DNA of 64,000 nt from Channa striata (Eukaryota; Chordata; Actinopteri; Anabantiformes; Channidae), in contig CM065173.1 of assembly GCA_033026295.1 (NCBI GenBank), forward strand, positions 9,672,517 through 9,736,516, written 5' to 3'. The notes beneath the pieces are model-generated. The model had not been told where the DNA came from. It searched no databases and saw only the letters and a program-made list of their open reading frames with translations. Below, one piece after another: positions 18,265 to 32,100 of the stretch (position 1 is its first letter; each line of letters starts with the position of its first letter). A program made the translations under genes and the position numbers.

Positions 18265-19374
18265 AGAAGGAGAGAGGGATTCCACAATATGAAGTGCTGA
18301 CATCTGCTGCAGGCCCTTACAGGGCTGGAATGTGATACTCGCCTTTACACAAAGGGCCTTGGCCGTTGCGGCAGGCACGAGAAGACCTCTGTGTGCACTG
18401 CTCCACGGGGGCAATGCACGTCCTATGAAATGATTGTATCAATGCTCTGCGCCTCCTTTTCCCAACCATTAACTGTGATTAAAATCACAAAATGCTTCCT
18501 TCATACGTTGATGCTGGAGGGACGGCTGCCCTGCACCCGCTTTGAGGTAGTAGTGTCTGAGTTATGTGAGACAGGGGGTAAATTGCTGCAGCATTGCATC
18601 ATGTGTCTGGCTCAATGGGTTCAATATGTCTCTATAGCTCCCCTTTGATTGTTGTGTCTGTGCTGCAGCAGACTTACCATACACTGAGGGGATACACTGG
18701 TGGACTTTGCCAACAATGGGATGGGAGGAACCACATGAAAAGCACTTGATGAGGTACAACAGTGTGCTGGGGAAAGAGGAAATTGGAAACAGGAGGGAGT
18801 ATTGTTCCAAGCAGTGTCTTTGCTTTGATATGACAAATTGAGAAGCCGTTAAACATTTCCTTTCCAGAGAAACATTTAGGCAGAATGAACAACAGCGTGT
18901 TAAAAGGTGTGGGTACACGTTTGAATCTTACATCTCTCCATGAAGAAAATGAGTAAAGACTTTCAACAAATGCTCCAGGTTTGGGACAAGCTTACTTTAC
19001 AGATACTTTCCTATTCTTTTGGATCATAAAAAGCACACTTCATTGTTTAACCATGTGCACAGACTGTTTATAAAAAAGTATTTTAGTGTGTATCAAAGGG
19101 TGAATTTGTTTATTTGAAAAACTGAAATCAAACTTTCATCTATCGTCCTTGTATCAGGCTGTGCTGAGCAGCGTTTCTCTGCCTTGTATGGAGATGCTGA
19201 CACTTTTCCTGGAATCTAGTGGAAATCCGTGAACCTGGAAGTGAAACTGCATGTATCAGCTTCTAACTAGAAGAAGTGGGTGAGACACCTCGTGTGGTCA
19301 CGCAGCAGCGGAATAGTTAACATCGTGGGGAGTTTCCTGGGCTGGAAGTTCTACTTTATGTATAGCACCTGTTG

Positions 19375-20010
19375 CGCCGTCAGTTGGCAGCCTCCAAAAG
19401 CCCAGCCCCGGCAGAGCAGTGATATTTTATCTCAAGTCTCCACCAAGTTATGACTCCAGACTTCGCCAGACAACAGAGTTGGTCTCGGTCTTGCGCATGG
19501 TTTCTGGGCACAGACCGGATCAAGTTGCGGGACTCTTTCGCCGTGTCTGTGAGGGAGATTTGGCTGTAATGCGTAAAGATCCGCGGGGATTTATCCAGAC
19601 GGAGTCGAAAACGCACCGCTGACGCGCGTCTTAGCCGAGTGCCATAGAAGATATGCGCGCACGGGGACGCCTTTCAAAACCGAAGCGGGATCGTTATCAC
19701 TGACATCAAACTTCGTCCAACTCAAGACCCGAGAGTCCACAGAACCAACAGGTGCGCACTTGCTTTGCGCAGCGGCACCAGCTTTGGACGCTTTACAGAG
19801 GATTTGTTCTGATTTTTGGGGGAGTTCAAATTTCACCTTCTCCAAAAAGGGGACTCATGATTATGATTATGTGGGTTCTACTCTGCGTTTATCCTCTCCA
19901 AATGTGTCCAAAAGCGCACTTGTGCCCCGCCAACGACGCGTGCGTGTGGTGATACCAGCCATCCCGTCTTCAGCCCCCCTTTTTGTGATCGCCAACCACA
20001 ACTCATCCAA
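19375..20010 (+). promoter_or_regulatory. pdgfc promoter / 5' UTR, CpG-rich, with upstream ORFs
   Basis: CpG density rises sharply from about 19375 (for example gacgcgcgtc at 19621 and atgcgcgcacggggacgc near 19652) and falls after 20150, as expected for a promoter-associated CpG island and leader. No clear TATA box is seen, and the start site is not fixed. At least four upstream ATG reading frames lie before the pdgfc start: from 19449, 19496, 19652 (16 codons) and 19857 (31 codons). Which of them are in the mRNA depends on the start site. Confidence 0.65.
19857..19952 (+). other. Upstream ORF of 31 codons before pdgfc
   Basis: Starts with three in-frame ATGs (ATGATTATGATTATG), encodes a hydrophobic and cysteine-containing peptide (MIMIMWVLLCVYPLQM...), and stops at TGA 19950-19952. 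That is 58 nt before the pdgfc ATG. It is a translation-control candidate. No homology is claimed. Confidence 0.5.
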
Positions 20011-20122
20011 ATGATCCTTCCATTAATTTTCCTTCTTGCATCGCTTCTCCAACAATATGGCTCGGAAGCTGAATCAAGTCACGTCAGCAAACTTCAGCTC
20101 GCAGGCGTAAAGGAGCTAAACG
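20011..20122 (+). CDS. pdgfc: pdgfc coding exon 1 (start codon, signal peptide)
   Basis: The ATG at 20011 opens MILPLIFLLASLLQQYGSEA, a classic signal peptide with likely cleavage near Ala20. It continues ESSHVSKLQLAGVKELN to the donor ACG|GTGAGT (GT at 20123-20124). The PDGF-C family has the same short linker ending in K-E-x-N-G before the CUB domain. The start context is weak (C at -3, A at +4). The exon ends one base into Gly38 (phase 1), which joins exactly to exon 2. Confidence 0.93.
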
Positions 20123-23100
20123 GTGAGTTTCCACTGCGTTTTGTGACGTCCATTCATTTTCAGGACACCGGTTGTTTCTGGGCTTAACGTCATTCCTTTA
20201 CAAACGCACATCTTGCTTGAGTTTTGCGCTGCAGTGGATGAGAGCGTCTCATTCATTGCGCTATTATCCGTCAAAGGAAGTGCAAAATTACCTTTTTACC
20301 TTTTAAAGTGTAGCCGTGTATGTTTAAGGGGGGAAACCCTCTGAAATTCCAGATCCCCCGGGAGAAGTTTTCCCTCTGATCATAAAAAAGGCTCCATTCA
20401 TACAGCAGTAGTAGCTCCAGGCGATGTAATTTACTTACCCTCTGAACTGCACTAAGCTGCACTATCAATTTTAGAAATACAGTTTTGTGTATGTTTAATG
20501 TCACATCCAGGTTGGGGAGAAGTTAATGGTGTCCCTTCCTTTGGTTAAACAGTTAAATAATTACCCTGATTTCTTACCCTCATGGACAATTTGGCAATTA
20601 AGTTCTTTGTTGTTGGAGGGGAGTGTGTGGGCACATGTGCACCCAGACCTTCTTTCCAGCTGCCCTTAAAAATGATTATTTCCCACTAATGCATGTTGAT
20701 AGTTTTCTGTACTGTTCCTTAAATTTGCCCTCATTATTATTTCCTAAAGGTGGCATTTAGAATGGCTGTTAGTAACAATGCAACGGAAATATGGGCCACA
20801 GAGTTTAGCCAAAGGTACCAACACGGCTGTTGGATGTTGCACTGGTCGAATTTCATTCATTATGTAGTCTTATAAAGCCATTGGATTTGTATGAGGACAT
20901 GCAGCGCAAATTTCACTACAGTAAGACTCAGGGCTGGGAAATCAGAGCCTCCCACTGGGGTCTCCAGGTTCAATCAGGAGGGTTGAGAAAGGAAAACAAC
21001 GGGGAGGAGAGGGGACAGAAAGAGGGATGGTGGATGTGGAGGGGGGTGTTAAACTGTCGAAGAACTCTTTAAAAGAGCGGTAACGTGTTGGCAGCCAACG
21101 CTGGCCAAGCCATTACTAGGCTTTGGCTGCAGGATCTCGGTGCTCGCTTAATTGCTGACGTTCTGCAAGACAATTTGATATCGATCTAAGAGAGGGTGAA
21201 GTTAGAGAGCCAGAGCCGTCTGGCATGTTTAGTAGTGGTTGCCTGGTGAGTTACGGTCCCCAGTCATATTAAGTTTGGCAAGTGGCTGCTGATGACTTCA
21301 TAAGATATCAGCTGGGGCAGCCTCCCATTGAGGGCGAGTGCTGTGTGGAGTAACCATCTGTCACAATAAATCAAGTGGACAAAAGTCTCAGAAGGCAAAC
21401 AGAATGGGTGTGAACTCTGAAATGTAAATTTTGTGTGTTGTGGTCACAAATCACACAAAATGTCTTTCCTCCAACATTGAGAATTTTATTACAATAGTAT
21501 GGATTGTGTAACATGGTTACATGTTCATTATAAAGAACAACTATTGGGAAAATTAAATCTGCCATCACACCATAAAAATGCATTGTATAGCTTCTGGATA
21601 ATGGAAAATGTATCCAGCCATCTACTTCAACCAGAGACCGTGCTGCAAACGTTTGACATTTAAGGTGTAATGAAGTGGAAGATTTTGTATGTTAATGATA
21701 CGAGTGACAGTGAATATGGGAATTATCCTTATAGGCCCCAAGGGAACATCATGGTGGTTGATCAGAAAAGGGTTCTGCATGGATGTTCAGGTTATGGACG
21801 CCAGGCATTCCTGCAGAAGAGGGGGGAGGGATTAAGGGGAAGGAGGGAGAAGGGGATGATAGTAGAGATGGATGGATGCATGAGTCACATGACCGGACAA
21901 GAGATGACTTCACAGGTGATTAGAAGTGTCTTTACTTCTGTGTCACACATCATGTTGTTTGTTTTGTAGCAGACTTTGTCACAAGGATTAGCTAACGTCC
22001 AAAATTCCTCATTTACTCCCCTGCCCCTCTAAAAAACATACATTCATATACAAATTAAATTCAACAAAAGTACTTCTTCTTAGCAGCCACATTTTTGCGT
22101 ACACCTTGCTATTACTGGATTGGACTAAACTGCTTTAATTCTTGGCACAAATTCAATAATGTGCTGAAATCATTTTTAAACATTTTGGTCCATATTAACA
22201 GAATAGCATCACACTGTTGGATGGTTCCAATTCCCCGTTCCGCCACATCTCAAAGGTCCTCATTGGGATTGGGATCTGAGGACTGTGGAGGCCATTTGAG
22301 TACAGTGAACTCAGAAGAAAACAGTTTAAGATGATTTTAGTTTTCTGACATGGCGCCATAAAATTATGACTACATTATGTCATTTAAAGATGTTCTTCTG
22401 CATGCGTCGGGTGTAACAAGTCTTTTCTTGAGTTACTGTTACCTTATCAGCTCGAACCAGTCTGGCCATTGTCCTCTGACCTTTGGCATCAAAAAGGTGT
22501 TTTTGTCCAGAGAACTGCCAATCATTGGCATAATTTTGCTATTTCAGACTGTTTATTGTAAACCCTAAAGATCATTGTGCATGAAAATAGCAATAGATTA
22601 GAAGTTTCTGAAATACTCAGACCACTACCACTTTATTCACCTTTCTTCTCCATCCTGATGCTCGGTTTGATCTCTAGAAGATCGTCTTGACTACACCTGC
22701 TGTACATACTTAAATGCACCGAAATGTCGTCGTGTGATTGGCCAATTAGGCATTTGTATAAATGAGCAGTTGAACAAATGTACCTAATAAAGTGGCTGGT
22801 AAGAGTGTGTTTTAGAAAAATACAATGACACTTGCATTTCTTTATTATAATAACTGTAAACCTTTGTACAAGGAGGAGCAGCAATATCTGGAAAGACCCT
22901 GAAAGTGCACAACCTACAACCATTTCCTACAACATTAACTAAGGCTGATTAACAATTAGTCTTGTTAAGGTAACTCAAAGCATTTGGTTGGGTCTGAGTT
23001 AAATATTTAAAGCTCATTGCTTCAATATTTAACCAAAATTATTTGTCTAACCTTAAGAAAGTTTTACTCACCTGAACCTAACACCACGTAAAACAGGAAA

Positions 23101-26100
23101 AGAACCACATACGGCCCTGAGCTTTGTAAGCTTATACATTTTGGACTACAACTAACAAATGTAATCCACACAGCTTTAAAAAATATATACTTTATTGGGC
23201 ATTTGGAAAACAAAATTAGTAGAACCCTTCATAAACTGTTTCACTACGTGTAGATTTTGCAAAAGATTGGACTGCAGTTTGTTATAATACAGCATTTACA
23301 TAGTGTGAATTGGATAGAGTGACATTTTTGAGCAAGTTCAAGCCGTGTTATTCTCCTGTCTAAGCAAATAGACTCAGGCATATCACAGTAACGCGACATT
23401 GCCTTGTCGTTATGCTTAATATCCAATAGCCTATGTAAGCTTGTTTCATTACAATGAGATGGCCTTTGTCCATGATACAGTGTTTACAATGCCTTTTTCC
23501 ATTAGGCTGTGATTTGCTGGCAGAGTTGAATAGCACTTCGCATCCAGCTGAAGATGCATCGCACCTTCCCAATCACACAGGTCATTTCGGGGGGCGTCTC
23601 TTCATATCACTTCTCTGAATTAAGTGGTGTGGCTTCACTTTCCCACACAAGGACATGTTTTCACCACCACCTTGCCCACACATAGGCACAAACCCAGTTC
23701 TTATTAGAAAATCTGGCTGCAGATATTTGTAGGAGATCTGTATTACCTGCAGATATTCCCACATATCCCCTCTGGGCGACACTGGAGGAAGGTATGCAAC
23801 ATTCATAAGCTGCCAATGATCACAGAGGCTGCTGTTCCGTTAAAGATTACGAGATTAGATGGAGAACCAGGGTTATTAGGGTCACAGGCCCATGAGTAAA
23901 CATGTGCAGTTCTCCACGTATACATACATGGAGTGCAGAAGATACAGAGGTGTATTGTGCATTCATTAGATTGTAATGTAGACAAATAGGCAGTTGAAGG
24001 TGGAGCTTTAAAAACAGGAAGGAGAGTGGGTGGCCTTGTTGAGCATTATGAATCTTTCGAGTGTAAAATGTACATCATTCATCCATTCGTATATAGCTGA
24101 GAGCAAAGCTTAATAGCACGTTTACAGAGCAGTGAAGTAGAAGAAGTTATTTTAGTCATTTAGGTTTCCACAAGTAAAAGACATATTCTGATTTTACATA
24201 GTTGATGTCGGGTAAATATTTATGGTTATTTATATGCAGGAAAGTCTTACTTTAATAATTGTTTTTGAAGAAAGTCAATACATACAATACAGAACTGTAT
24301 AGATGCAATGGGGAAGTCAACTACACCACACAAGTAGTATTTTATTCAGAATAATCGAAGTGTAAATTCTGTTGAGTGTGCCGCTAGCAATGAGCGAAAG
24401 TGACTGAAATACACTCTAGAAGGCATTCAGCACCTATGGGGGATACTGTAAATTTATTATACAAATACCAAGCACCATGTCAAATTGAGAATCAACCATG
24501 AACAACATAAAATTTGAATTATTCAAGAGCCTCCCAAGCATTAGGAGGGGGTCCTGGGCAGGAATAAAGAAGGCCACAGGTTCAAATCCAACCCCACCAG
24601 GTGTGGCCCTGCCCAGCCACCAAGAGCCACCCCTGTGGCCATCCTGGGCTCGGACAAAAATGGAAATCAATGTGTGGAACACATTTCTCTCAAAAGGCTG
24701 AAACCCATTGATCTGTCAAGATTTAGTGGGAAATTACAAATGTGAAAAAGTAGATGATCCAACTTGTCCAGTCTCACACTTTTATGTAGTTTTAAACAAA
24801 CATTAAAACAACCATAATACAACAATTAATAATATGTTGCCTGTAGGCTTTATAATGTTACCAGTTCTCTACTGATAAGACCAAATATTGAGGATAGATT
24901 CATTCAAACCTCTCATACTGTAGCCAGCTGGCATTCAAGATTGCACTTTGTTATTTTAAATGTCTTCCATAAAGTTTAACTTTGGATGGACATGTATTAA
25001 TTTAAAATTAGGATGCGACTCTTAAAGGAGCGAAACAAAATATACTAGTCTTGGGAATCTCCATTCATTCTTTAATCGAGGTCAGATGGTTTCTGTGCCT
25101 GCTTCCATGGGAAATCTTCTTTCCACTTAGAAGAATCTGTTCTTTGATGGATATGCTTGAGTGAGTGAATGCAGCACTACGCTGTTAATCATTGTAGTGG
25201 CCAGTGCAATAGCAAACGGTATGCTTGGCTGACTTAAAACCATCAAGGAAAATGGATGGCTAAATATTCAAGTGCTCAGTGGGAGGCAAAGACGGCAACG
25301 ATTATGCTGAGTATATAAGTACTGTCAGACGAAAGCAACATAAATGAGAAGACATTTTTCTGGACTTCCCTGAACTAAGACACAAAATAAAAAAAATGGG
25401 TTTTTAACTGCTTCAGATGAACATTCATTCTAAAAATCACTAAACACTTTACCCACATCCACATTTAGTTTAGGTAAGAAAATTAAGAAAATGAGAATCC
25501 CTAAATCCAGTTATGTGATTTTTCCATGATAACACCTGAAGGCCACCGAATAGAGGCACATCTATGTCTCCTGGCAAGAGTGTTTTTTCCCTTCAACATC
25601 TCACTGCAGAGTGGGAGACCCAGGATAACTGTGTCTATGTTTTCCCTCTCAGCACTATTTGAACATGGAGTGCTGTATTTGGCAAGCAAAGCATGCCACC
25701 GCCTGCCTGCTGTTTGTCATTTTGGGCAGTGACTCCTCCGGCTCCCCCACTACTGGAAGTTTTCAAGAGATCTGGGTCACAGGTTTAAGTTCTGCCGAAG
25801 AGGGATTGCTCTCTACAGACGCCCAGTCTGGCTGAATCACTGCTAGTACAAAGTCTTTGCTTACAGATAATGATAAAATAAGGAGATAAAAGTAAGTACT
25901 AATACAACGGGCTCCAAAACTGGAGGAGCAAGGTACTTTAAATGGGCAATATTATATTTTTTGGCCACATGGTGGCAATGCAAGAAGCTGTAAACACAAC
26001 AATGGCATACACTGATCAGCCCTAACATTAAAACCAGCTTGGGCTCTGTGATTGGCCTGTGGCCATGGAGCAGGCTGCAATAAACTGTGTGTCCTGACAC

Positions 26101-29100
26101 CTGCTGACCACAGTCAGCTTTATAATTTGTGCTGCAAGACCTCTTCTTTGGGATCAGATCAAATGGGCAGTGCTTCAGTGCACGTTCACTGGTAGTCTTT
26201 TTTTGGACCACTTTGAGTAGGTGCTAAACACGGCATACAGGAAGACCTGAACCAGAACTACCATTTTGGTGACGTTCTGACCCAAACATCAAAATGTTTC
26301 TTTCCCCATGTATTGTTACCGTTAAAGAGCTATATTTGCATTTAGTTAGATATTTATTTATTAATAGGCAATAATTTAAAAGTTTACCAGCTTTTCTTTG
26401 TATTAGCCCTTTTTGGGGGCTAATGCAGCCATTTTCACATTGCACACAGTCATGACACATTTGAAAATTTGTCACTGGGTGCAGGGTCCTGGCACCCAGT
26501 CATGTGAAAAATCTATAATCTTGCAAATGTTCTGTTAGAATATGAGAGTGTGATTGCTTTCAGAATATATGTTATGAGCAGGAGAGAGCTCAGTCTAACA
26601 TGATTGAAGAAGTGTGGTAGTGAAGGGATTGCTGTGATATATTCACAAGAGAACAGATTCACAATCATGTCTGTGCATCCTCCAATTTTATTCATCTTTA
26701 TGGGACTCGTTGATAAAAAAATTGAAAACTGATATCTAAAAGTTCATAAGGTCTGTCATTTGGACACACCCTTATTTCAGTACCTTCTACTGAGGTGCCC
26801 TTAAGGAAACTTCCTAATGCCAAAAGACTGAGAGGCCAGTAACTGAAGTTCAGTGGGTGCACTTGCAGCTCCCAGGTGTGTCTGAACTGTCTGAATAGAA
26901 ATCAGGGAGTTGGTGAGGATATCCATTCATGCTCGGCAAACACTGCCTAGATAAATAATGTCTTTAAATAACATCTCTGATTTGGCAGTGTGCTTTTAAT
27001 CTTTCTGTTCCTTATCTCTTATCAGTTCAGCTTCTTTAGTGGTCTTATTGTTCTGCCTCATTCTGGTGAAAAAAAAGTGCCTGCAACAGTCCAATTTGCA
27101 AATACTGTAATCACTGTCAGTACACCACGATTTTTTGACATATTATTGCAAATGTTTGCCTCAATCATTCATTGCAAATGCATGTTCTGCTATGAAATGC
27201 AGCTGACATTTCATGGGTATCTGTAAAGACCTTATGACTGCTTTTCCTCACAAGTAAAATAAATATAGATAGCATTCATATCATGTTTGTCCCTTATCAA
27301 CATATTGAAATTACTCAAATCAGAAAGCAATTTAGCTTACTTAGCGGAAGGGCTTAGTGAAAGTTATCAGCTGTTTCTGCTCAATGACTCAAGTACCTGC
27401 AGTCTGAGCAGCTGGCACAGAGCAAACAGCTCCACGTGAAACAGTTGGAGCAATTGTGGAGTCAAATGCGTGCTTTAAGAGTCCCAGAGCAGGAAAAGTT
27501 ATAGTATATAAGTTTAGAAATCACTCCGTGAAACTGTAAAAAGTCCCAAAGCTAGTCTAGATTCTGACGGACAGAGTAAAGTGTCTGCCTTGTGCAGTCC
27601 AAACATGAAGGGTGGAGTATGTCTGCCTAAAGTCAAGATTGCAAGATTGCTTGTTAGAGCAAATACCTGTCATTCACTGAGGCAGTATTGTTTCCTTAGC
27701 TCCTGTTCTTTCTTTTTTTACTGACCTAACACTGATGCCACGGGTTAAAAAAACATGTCCACAAAAGGAAGGTGAAGAGTGTTTCTTGTAGCGGGTCTTG
27801 AAGACTTAAGGGTCTTAAAACCACCCCAAAAAAACAGTAGACCAAAAAACACACCCGTCAGAAACACATTCTGCATATCGTGTGTGCATCAAAACGAGAG
27901 TTACAAATGGCAATCGATTTCCATTTTGTACTCAAAATGTACTATGGCATGACTAAAAAATGCACTTATCTCCAATCCGAGAGCATGTCACAAATTAGGA
28001 TAGTATAAAAAAGAGAAGCACTGAAAGCTTGTTTGATCTACTGTAAGTGCTGGCAGGAATGATTATCATTCTTGTTGCTACAAAACCAATTCCCTCTTAA
28101 ACAGAAGCTCCCATTTATGAAGCATTTGGATCAACCTTAGGCTGTGAGGTTTTGAAACCCTGCCAATATGGCACTGCTATTATGCAGATCTCAGTAGTCC
28201 TGAGAGCACTGGTTGTCTTATGGTAACTGGAATTCCAGTTGGACTTGGCAGCGAGATGAGTTGACCTTGGTTACTGTCTCTGGAGGGTATGTCTGCATAG
28301 CTTGGCAGATGTCATCACCTCCAATCAGAGAGGTATTTCAAAGTGTCCTGTAATGACTCCGCTTGTCAGTTTGCTGGGCTTTGTGGGCAGTTGACTGGCA
28401 GGGAGACCAACCCAGAGCAAGTGAGTGAGAATCCCAGAGCTGCATTTTTAATGGGAGAATAGGAGTTTGTTAGCACAATGAAACTCTTTTATATCTATCT
28501 ATGCTAAAAATATGCAAGAAACAAGTCAGAATAAGTTGCAACAAAAATAACTAATGGGTCATAAATGTCATTTAACTGGGAACAGATACTTTACAAATGA
28601 ACCAGCGTGTAATGAATATATCAAGTATATCAAGTTTTAAATGGAACATAGACAATAACTAATCACCTTTTTGTGCACAATGTTTTGTGTTGATACCATA
28701 ACGGAAGAATGATTTGCCATACATTCCTTCAATATGAAATTAAAAACCCAAAACTTACTTGACTTCATTTCATTTTGGCCAAGATGTAATAAATGTTTTT
28801 TCTTCAGAATTCCATTGAATCATTGTAAACAATGTAGCCCAGATATTAGAAAATTAAACTGGGCAACATGGGCAAAAAATAAATAAATATCTTCTGGACT
28901 GTTTGATTATTTTCTGTCTTGAGAAAGTCAATTAAAAAGTTTCCCATTAACTAGGGCCACTCATAATAACAACTAGAAGGTTGATCTTTTAAATATTGCA
29001 AACATTGTAAACAATTCAATAATACTTGAAACAACTGGAAACCACGCATAGAAACAGCACGTTGGGCCGTGAACTCTTCTGAAACACAGGTGACCTACAC

Positions 29101-32100
29101 TCTGTACTGTCCCTGAACACATCTGCACATCAGCGCAGCATCACACGGCGGCTAACGCTACAGCTTCTGTGCGAGTTACTGTGTTTTAACGTGAAGCCTG
29201 CGAACATAAAACCAGTGAGAGGGACGAGCTGGGATGTCTGGCATTTCCATATCACTAAGGTAACATGACTGGCTTTCTATAAGTTTATTTAACCGTCTTT
29301 AACCGTGACTAGCAAAGCCATCACACACGTGGGCTAATAGCTGCGATGCTAGTTGTGGAGTTTTCAAAATATTTGGGGGCAAGACGTAAGAAAAGAAACA
29401 AGGTAAGAAGATAAAATTAGCTGGGATTATGATCTCTGTTATAATTTTAACTTAGTAACAACTATTATAGGATATTTTGCAACATCTGAACCATCCAGCA
29501 AATTAGCAATAACAGAAAAAAAGAAGTAACTTTTGGCCAGTTAGCTAGCTAACATATGAAATAAATGAAGTGAATGCAGCAGGAAAAACACATTTTGCCA
29601 AAATGTGTTTGGAATGATTTCTTAAATATTTGTAGCTGTTATATAACGTCTAGTGTAAATAACTTAATTAATAACAGGTTCCTCTTGGTATTGCAACTCT
29701 TCTATTTTCTATCTCTAGGGCTCTAAAGTGCTAATCCTGATTATCTTTCTAGTTATTAATATTATAAAATTTGTGGCATTTTTCGCATTGTTGAAAAACA
29801 ATAAAAATCTATTAATGAATATATTGCCAAGCAACAGTGGCTCAAACAAACTCAACTGGACTCATTTTACCATATCTGTCTTGCTCTTCATTATGATATG
29901 AAGGCTTCTTCATGTGTGAAACTGAGCTACGGGATTGAACCAAGCAGCACAGAGGCATTTCATGGTTATCAAACACCATCATTAAGTGTGTTAATTTTAG
30001 AAAGGAATGGGGGTTACTGATGCATGCATGACAGCCTTATACAGTTAGAATAAACACTGGACAGTCAGTCCAGATAGAATGTCAGTCTAATTTCAGCAGA
30101 ATTTTGTGCAAATGAAAAGTGTACGCGGCACTTGCAGAGTTTATTATGCTTGTTGGAACAGGACCAGCCAAGCCCTGATAACTGAATGCCAAAACATTTT
30201 TGAAACTGCTCTTGTATTCCACTCCAATTCCAAGGCTTGTGTTCAATCAGAACTTTACACACTAAGGATTTACAGTCATGATGGATGATTTCTGACATAT
30301 ATTGCCAAAGATTGTGTTAGACTTGGGTAATTGTGTAAATTCCTTATTGAAAATTTTCACCTAGTGCATGATGGTGCATATTTTATTCTACAACTGACAG
30401 GTTTCTAGAATATTGCAATAATATAATTAAAATAGTAACTCCTTAGATATAAGGTCTTGATTACTCTCTAACTCATGTGGCTTTCCTGAGAGGCCTTTTA
30501 CATTGACCAAAGCCATCGTAACAGCACTCTTTTTTTAGGTTAGGACTGACTTATCATTTGCTCTTCACTTATTCTTTCAGTTTCCCCTCAGATGCATTTT
30601 TACTTAATCCATGAACACCCTTGTGGTCTCAGTACTACATTAAGTAAAAATTACTACTGTACTGGAGCACCAGGTCTGTTGGCTTGCTGGATCTCATTCA
30701 TTCCATTTTTGCTGTGCTGAACCGATGTGCAACTTAAAAGCGTTGCCTTTTTCTCAATGTGGCACGCAGCACACCCTTCAGGTCCAACATCGCTTACATA
30801 TTTACCTCTCCAAGGTTTATGAGGAGGCATTTTTTCTTTCTTTCAGTTCCCATTACTTAAAATACTTACTACACTAACTCATATGCAATGCATGCCCATG
30901 GAAATCAAACCACCAGTATGTCTTCTTTATGTCCCACTGGATGGGAGGGAGAACAGAACCAGGGGCTATTAAACGGAGATTTGAAATTTCCCAGTTCTAA
31001 TGCACTTGGGGAGGAAATAAAAAACACACCTGTCCTAGTAATCATTGGTACAGCGCCAGCTCATGCTAGCTGGATTATGTCAGCCAGCACATGGTGAGAT
31101 GTGATATATGACGCTGTGCCAGTGGCACAGAGAGTGAGTGACTCAATCACACATACTATTTTGAGAATGTATGGCTTCTCCCAAAGCACAAATAGGTTTT
31201 CGGTGCAGACTGGATACGCTCTGCCACTTGGATCCTCATGAGAGTGTATCCATTTCTACAGCCAAAATGGAATGAAAATGCACATTAGCTATTAGGTCTC
31301 ATGACTGACCGAAATGATTTTCCAACTGTGCGTGTGTGTTTTTGTAAAGCTGTCTGCACACAGAGCAGGATCTGCAGTAATCTCCATTCGATAAAAATAA
31401 AAATGTAATTACCTCGTACTCAGACCGGCTCCTTGGTAATGCAGGATTGTTCTTTGCTACCGGAACAATGCTTTGTCTTGGAACAACACCGTCTTACACT
31501 GGCAACGTCTACTGTTAGTGATCTGGAGTTTTACTCTGTACCGCTGTAACACTACATAAACACAGCTGATACCAAGGGTAATAGAGCTGGGGAGTTAAAT
31601 GCTTGTTCTTTTTTATTTTTCTTTTAATAACTAAAAGTGTACATAATATCCTGTCACTATGCTTGGCTTTTTCCATTTGGCGAAGTTCGGTGAAGAAAGT
31701 TGTGATAAATATGTTACAATGTGTACCGTATTTTCCGGACCATACCGTACTCTTTAACCATGCAACATGAGAGCTGTTGCCCCTTGGGCTGTACAATGTA
31801 AAAAAAAAGCGCCAGTTTTTATTCTTAGCAACACTGACTAATATTTTTACACCCTCTGTAATGAGTTCAATTTAGTCATTCATCAGCCTATCTGTGGTTT
31901 CAATGCTCAAACATATTTCAGTGCATAGTAAGACATTAATAAAGACTTATGGTACAAAATCTTTTGTTGAGCTGCCCATTTATTTGTCATATTTGGTTTT
32001 TTTTTTGTCGGCTTTCGACATGTGCCAGCCACACATGCTTTCTTTACCGTAATGTCGGTAAAACAGCGCACAGAACATCCTCATGAGTCCATGCACTGTG

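Larger units (their letters stand above)
13061..19374. other. Intergenic region between the divergent glrb and pdgfc promoters
   Basis: About 6.3 kb. It contains a TTTG simple repeat (13302-13321), repeat copy B, and a TG run (18251-18264). No exon with homology was recognised on either strand. Short open frames here (for example 14746-15144 minus, 17937-18335 plus) have no recognisable protein. Confidence 0.75.
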
